Source: CAWDYA01 sp963806495 | GTDB taxonomy: Bacteria > Acidobacteriota > Polarisedimenticolia > JACPZX01 > DASXTC01 | DNA: 64,000 nucleotides | Reading direction: 5' to 3' | NCBI GenBank assembly: GCA_963806495.1 | Contig: CAWDYA010000008.1 | Location: forward strand, 434,001-498,000 | Part shown: positions 62,754 to 64,000 of the stretch, piece after piece | How the letters are laid out: each line of letters opens with the position of its first letter | Position numbering within the stretch: position 1 is the first letter of the stretch | Translations under genes and position numbers: made by a program | The notes under the pieces: model-generated | The model's database searches: none | The model's input: the letters and a program-made list of their open reading frames with translations, nothing else | Told to the model about the DNA's origin: nothing

Positions 62754-63686
62754 ATGAGCGGGATCGACTATCGCTGCGGCAACGACCTCGATCTGGACGT
62801 GGTGATCGAGCTGTACCACGCCTCCACCCTCGGCGAGCGCCGCCCCGTGGACGATCGGGCGATCATGGGGGCGATGATGCGCCATGCCAACCTGGTGGTC
62901 ACCGCCTGGGAGGGGGACCTGCTGGTCGGCATCTCACGCACCCTCACCGACTTCGACTACGTCGGCTATCTGGCCGACCTGGCGGTGCGGGCCTCGCACC
63001 AGCGGCAGGGGATCGGCACGGAGCTCATCCGCAGGACACGGGAGAGGATGGGTCCCCGCTCCGGTCTGGTCCTGCTGGCGGCGCCGAAGGCCGTGTCCTA
63101 CTATCCGGCACTCGGATTCACGCGACACGACAGTGCATGGGTGCTGAGGGCCACCGATCCCTTCCCGTCGCCCGCCAGACCGCGACAAGGAGACGACATC
63201 GTGAACGGGGAACCCTCGACCGACACCGTCGCCGCTGCAACCGCGCCCGGCGCCGGCGCTGCGGGGCTGCTGGGAGAATTCCTGCTGCGCGCGGCCTGGT
63301 TCCCGATCACGGTGTTCGTGGCCCACCTCTTTCTGTACCTCGTGGTGGGCCTGTACGACATGCTCCCCGCGTTCGACCTGGTGACCCACTTCGCGGGCGG
63401 CGTCGCCATCGCCTATTTCTTCTCCGGCGTGCTCGGGATGGCCGAGCGTCGCGGCGCGGTGAGCCCCCTGGACGTGGCGGTGCGCGCGCTGCTGGTATTC
63501 GCCCTCACCGCGACTGTGGCCATGTTCTGGGAGTTCGCCGAGTACATCTTCGACCTTCTGTTCGGCACCCGCATCCAGGTCGACCTCCTGGACACGTTGT
63601 CGGACATGGCGATGGGGGTGTTCGGCGGCATCTGCTTCCTGCTCATCGGGCGGCTCGCGAAGGGCCGGGTCACACGGGAGTCCTGA
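62754..63686 (+). CDS. GNAT acetyltransferase fused to a four-helix membrane domain
   Basis: 310 residues in one open frame. Residues 1-~135 are a GNAT N-acetyltransferase: YVGYLADLAVRASHQRQGIG carries the acetyl-CoA loop RQGIGTE, and AVSYYPALGFTRHDSAWVLR ends the fold. After a Pro-rich linker, residues ~170-305 contain about four helices: FPITVFVAHLFLYLVVGLYD, THFAGGVAIAYFFSGVLGMA, LLVFALTATVAMFWEFAEYI and DMAMGVFGGICFLLIG. HFAGG and FWEFAEY resemble YjdF/DUF2238-type proteins. An internal GTG at 63201 has a strong AAGGAG ahead, so the membrane part may also be made alone, or the two may be separate genes in frame. Confidence 0.7.
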   Translation: MSGIDYRCGNDLDLDVVIELYHASTLGERRPVDDRAIMGAMMRHANLVVTAWEGDLLVGISRTLTDFDYVGYLADLAVRASHQRQGIGTELIRRTRERMGPRSGLVLLAAPKAVSYYPALGFTRHDSAWVLRATDPFPSPARPRQGDDIVNGEPSTDTVAAATAPGAGAAGLLGEFLLRAAWFPITVFVAHLFLYLVVGLYDMLPAFDLVTHFAGGVAIAYFFSGVLGMAERRGAVSPLDVAVRALLVFALTATVAMFWEFAEYIFDLLFGTRIQVDLLDTLSDMAMGVFGGICFLLIGRLAKGRVTRES

Positions 63687-63724
63687 CGGGCGCGGTGGGA
63701 TCGGATCTGTTCTACGATATCCCC

Positions 63725-64000
63725 ATGCGTTCGAGTGACCCGCGATCCACAGCCACTGCCCCACCTCACGGACCGGCCGACGAGGCGATGCCCACCGAGG
63801 TCTGGCGACGGCTGATGCTCTTCCACAGCCGCGCGCGGACCCGTCTGGCCAACGAGCGCACGCTGCTCGCCTGGCTTCGCACCAGCCTCGCGCTCATCAC
63901 GGTCGGATTCGTCGTCCAGCGGTTCGATCTGCTCCTGTCGCAGCAGACCGCGCACGATCTCCCCTGGATGCCCTTCCTGATGACCTGGGTCCCGCTGCTG
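63725..64000 (+). CDS. DUF202 (YidH-like) membrane protein, N-terminal part
   Basis: Open frame from ATG 63725 to the window edge, 92 codons. RARTRLANERTLLAWLRTSL then ALITVGFVVQRF is the DUF202 signature: a charged helix followed by the first membrane helix. A second helix is entering at the edge (WMPFLMTWVPLL). Function unknown. A poor ribosome site leaves the start somewhat open. Confidence 0.8.
   Translation, partial: MRSSDPRSTATAPPHGPADEAMPTEVWRRLMLFHSRARTRLANERTLLAWLRTSLALITVGFVVQRFDLLLSQQTAHDLPWMPFLMTWVPLL

Overview
The window reads as a GC-rich chromosomal stretch (by eye roughly two thirds G+C) of a Gram-negative bacterium: it encodes outer-membrane barrels, a LolA-like carrier with a Lol-type ABC transporter, an LpxL-type acyltransferase and a cyclic beta-glucan synthase. 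Two Ser/Thr kinases fused to TPR arrays, an FG-GAP/ASPIC protein and a tandem M16 peptidase pair are a gene mix common in Acidobacteriota and neighbouring phyla. That placement is an inference; there is no rRNA to test it.

Layout. 1-2.8 kb: end of a copper P-type ATPase, a YjbQ protein, an aldo/keto reductase and two broken genes (transaldolase, SRPBCC). 3-7 kb: a two-component locus (histidine kinase, Rcp1-like receiver, NtrC-type sigma-54 activator) followed by a good -24/-12 motif in front of a CBS-pair protein. 7-10.4 kb: a deleted Fpg/Nei glycosylase and a minus-strand envelope cassette (DoxX, AI-2E transporter, two tiny membrane proteins, glycine-zipper protein). 10.6-17.7 kb: two M16 peptidases, an outer-membrane barrel with a perfect terminator, a secreted protein and an FG-GAP/ASPIC protein. 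18-22 kb: ACT-domain protein, a heavily frameshifted Ser/Thr kinase, a secreted protein. 22.5-31 kb: a cyclic beta-1,2-glucan synthase (NdvB type, about 2,850 residues) cut into three open frames by two single-base shifts.

31.1-42.4 kb is the most interesting region: a compact locus resembling aryl-polyene pathways, with a ketosynthase, a ketosynthase-fold partner lacking the catalytic Cys, a fused ApeI-like/ApeP-like dehydratase, a ketoreductase, three methyltransferases, an LpxL-type acyltransferase, a Lol-type ABC ATPase and permease, a LolA-like carrier and a polysaccharide deacetylase. No acyl carrier protein or starter-unit genes are visible. The arrangement suggests an acyl chain built by type II chemistry, methylated, put on a lipid and sent to the outer membrane.

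42.7-56.6 kb is a stress/envelope block: RsbT-like switch kinase, sensor kinase, NarL-type regulator, class A penicillin-binding protein, barrel, four-BON-domain protein, a second AI-2E transporter, a superoxide dismutase relic, M48 protease, tiny membrane proteins, a second glycine-zipper protein, an eight-EF-hand protein and a chalcone-isomerase-like protein. It repeats the gene families of the 8-10 kb cassette. 56.6-64 kb: radical SAM protein, secreted protein, an intact Ser/Thr kinase-TPR protein bracketed by a 27-bp repeat of the tRNA-Asp 3' end, tRNA-Asp and tRNA-Val, a GNAT/membrane fusion and the start of a DUF202 protein.

At least fourteen otherwise recognisable genes carry frameshifts or internal deletions, several at short G runs. 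Whether this is real gene decay or sequencing/assembly error cannot be decided from the sequence alone.
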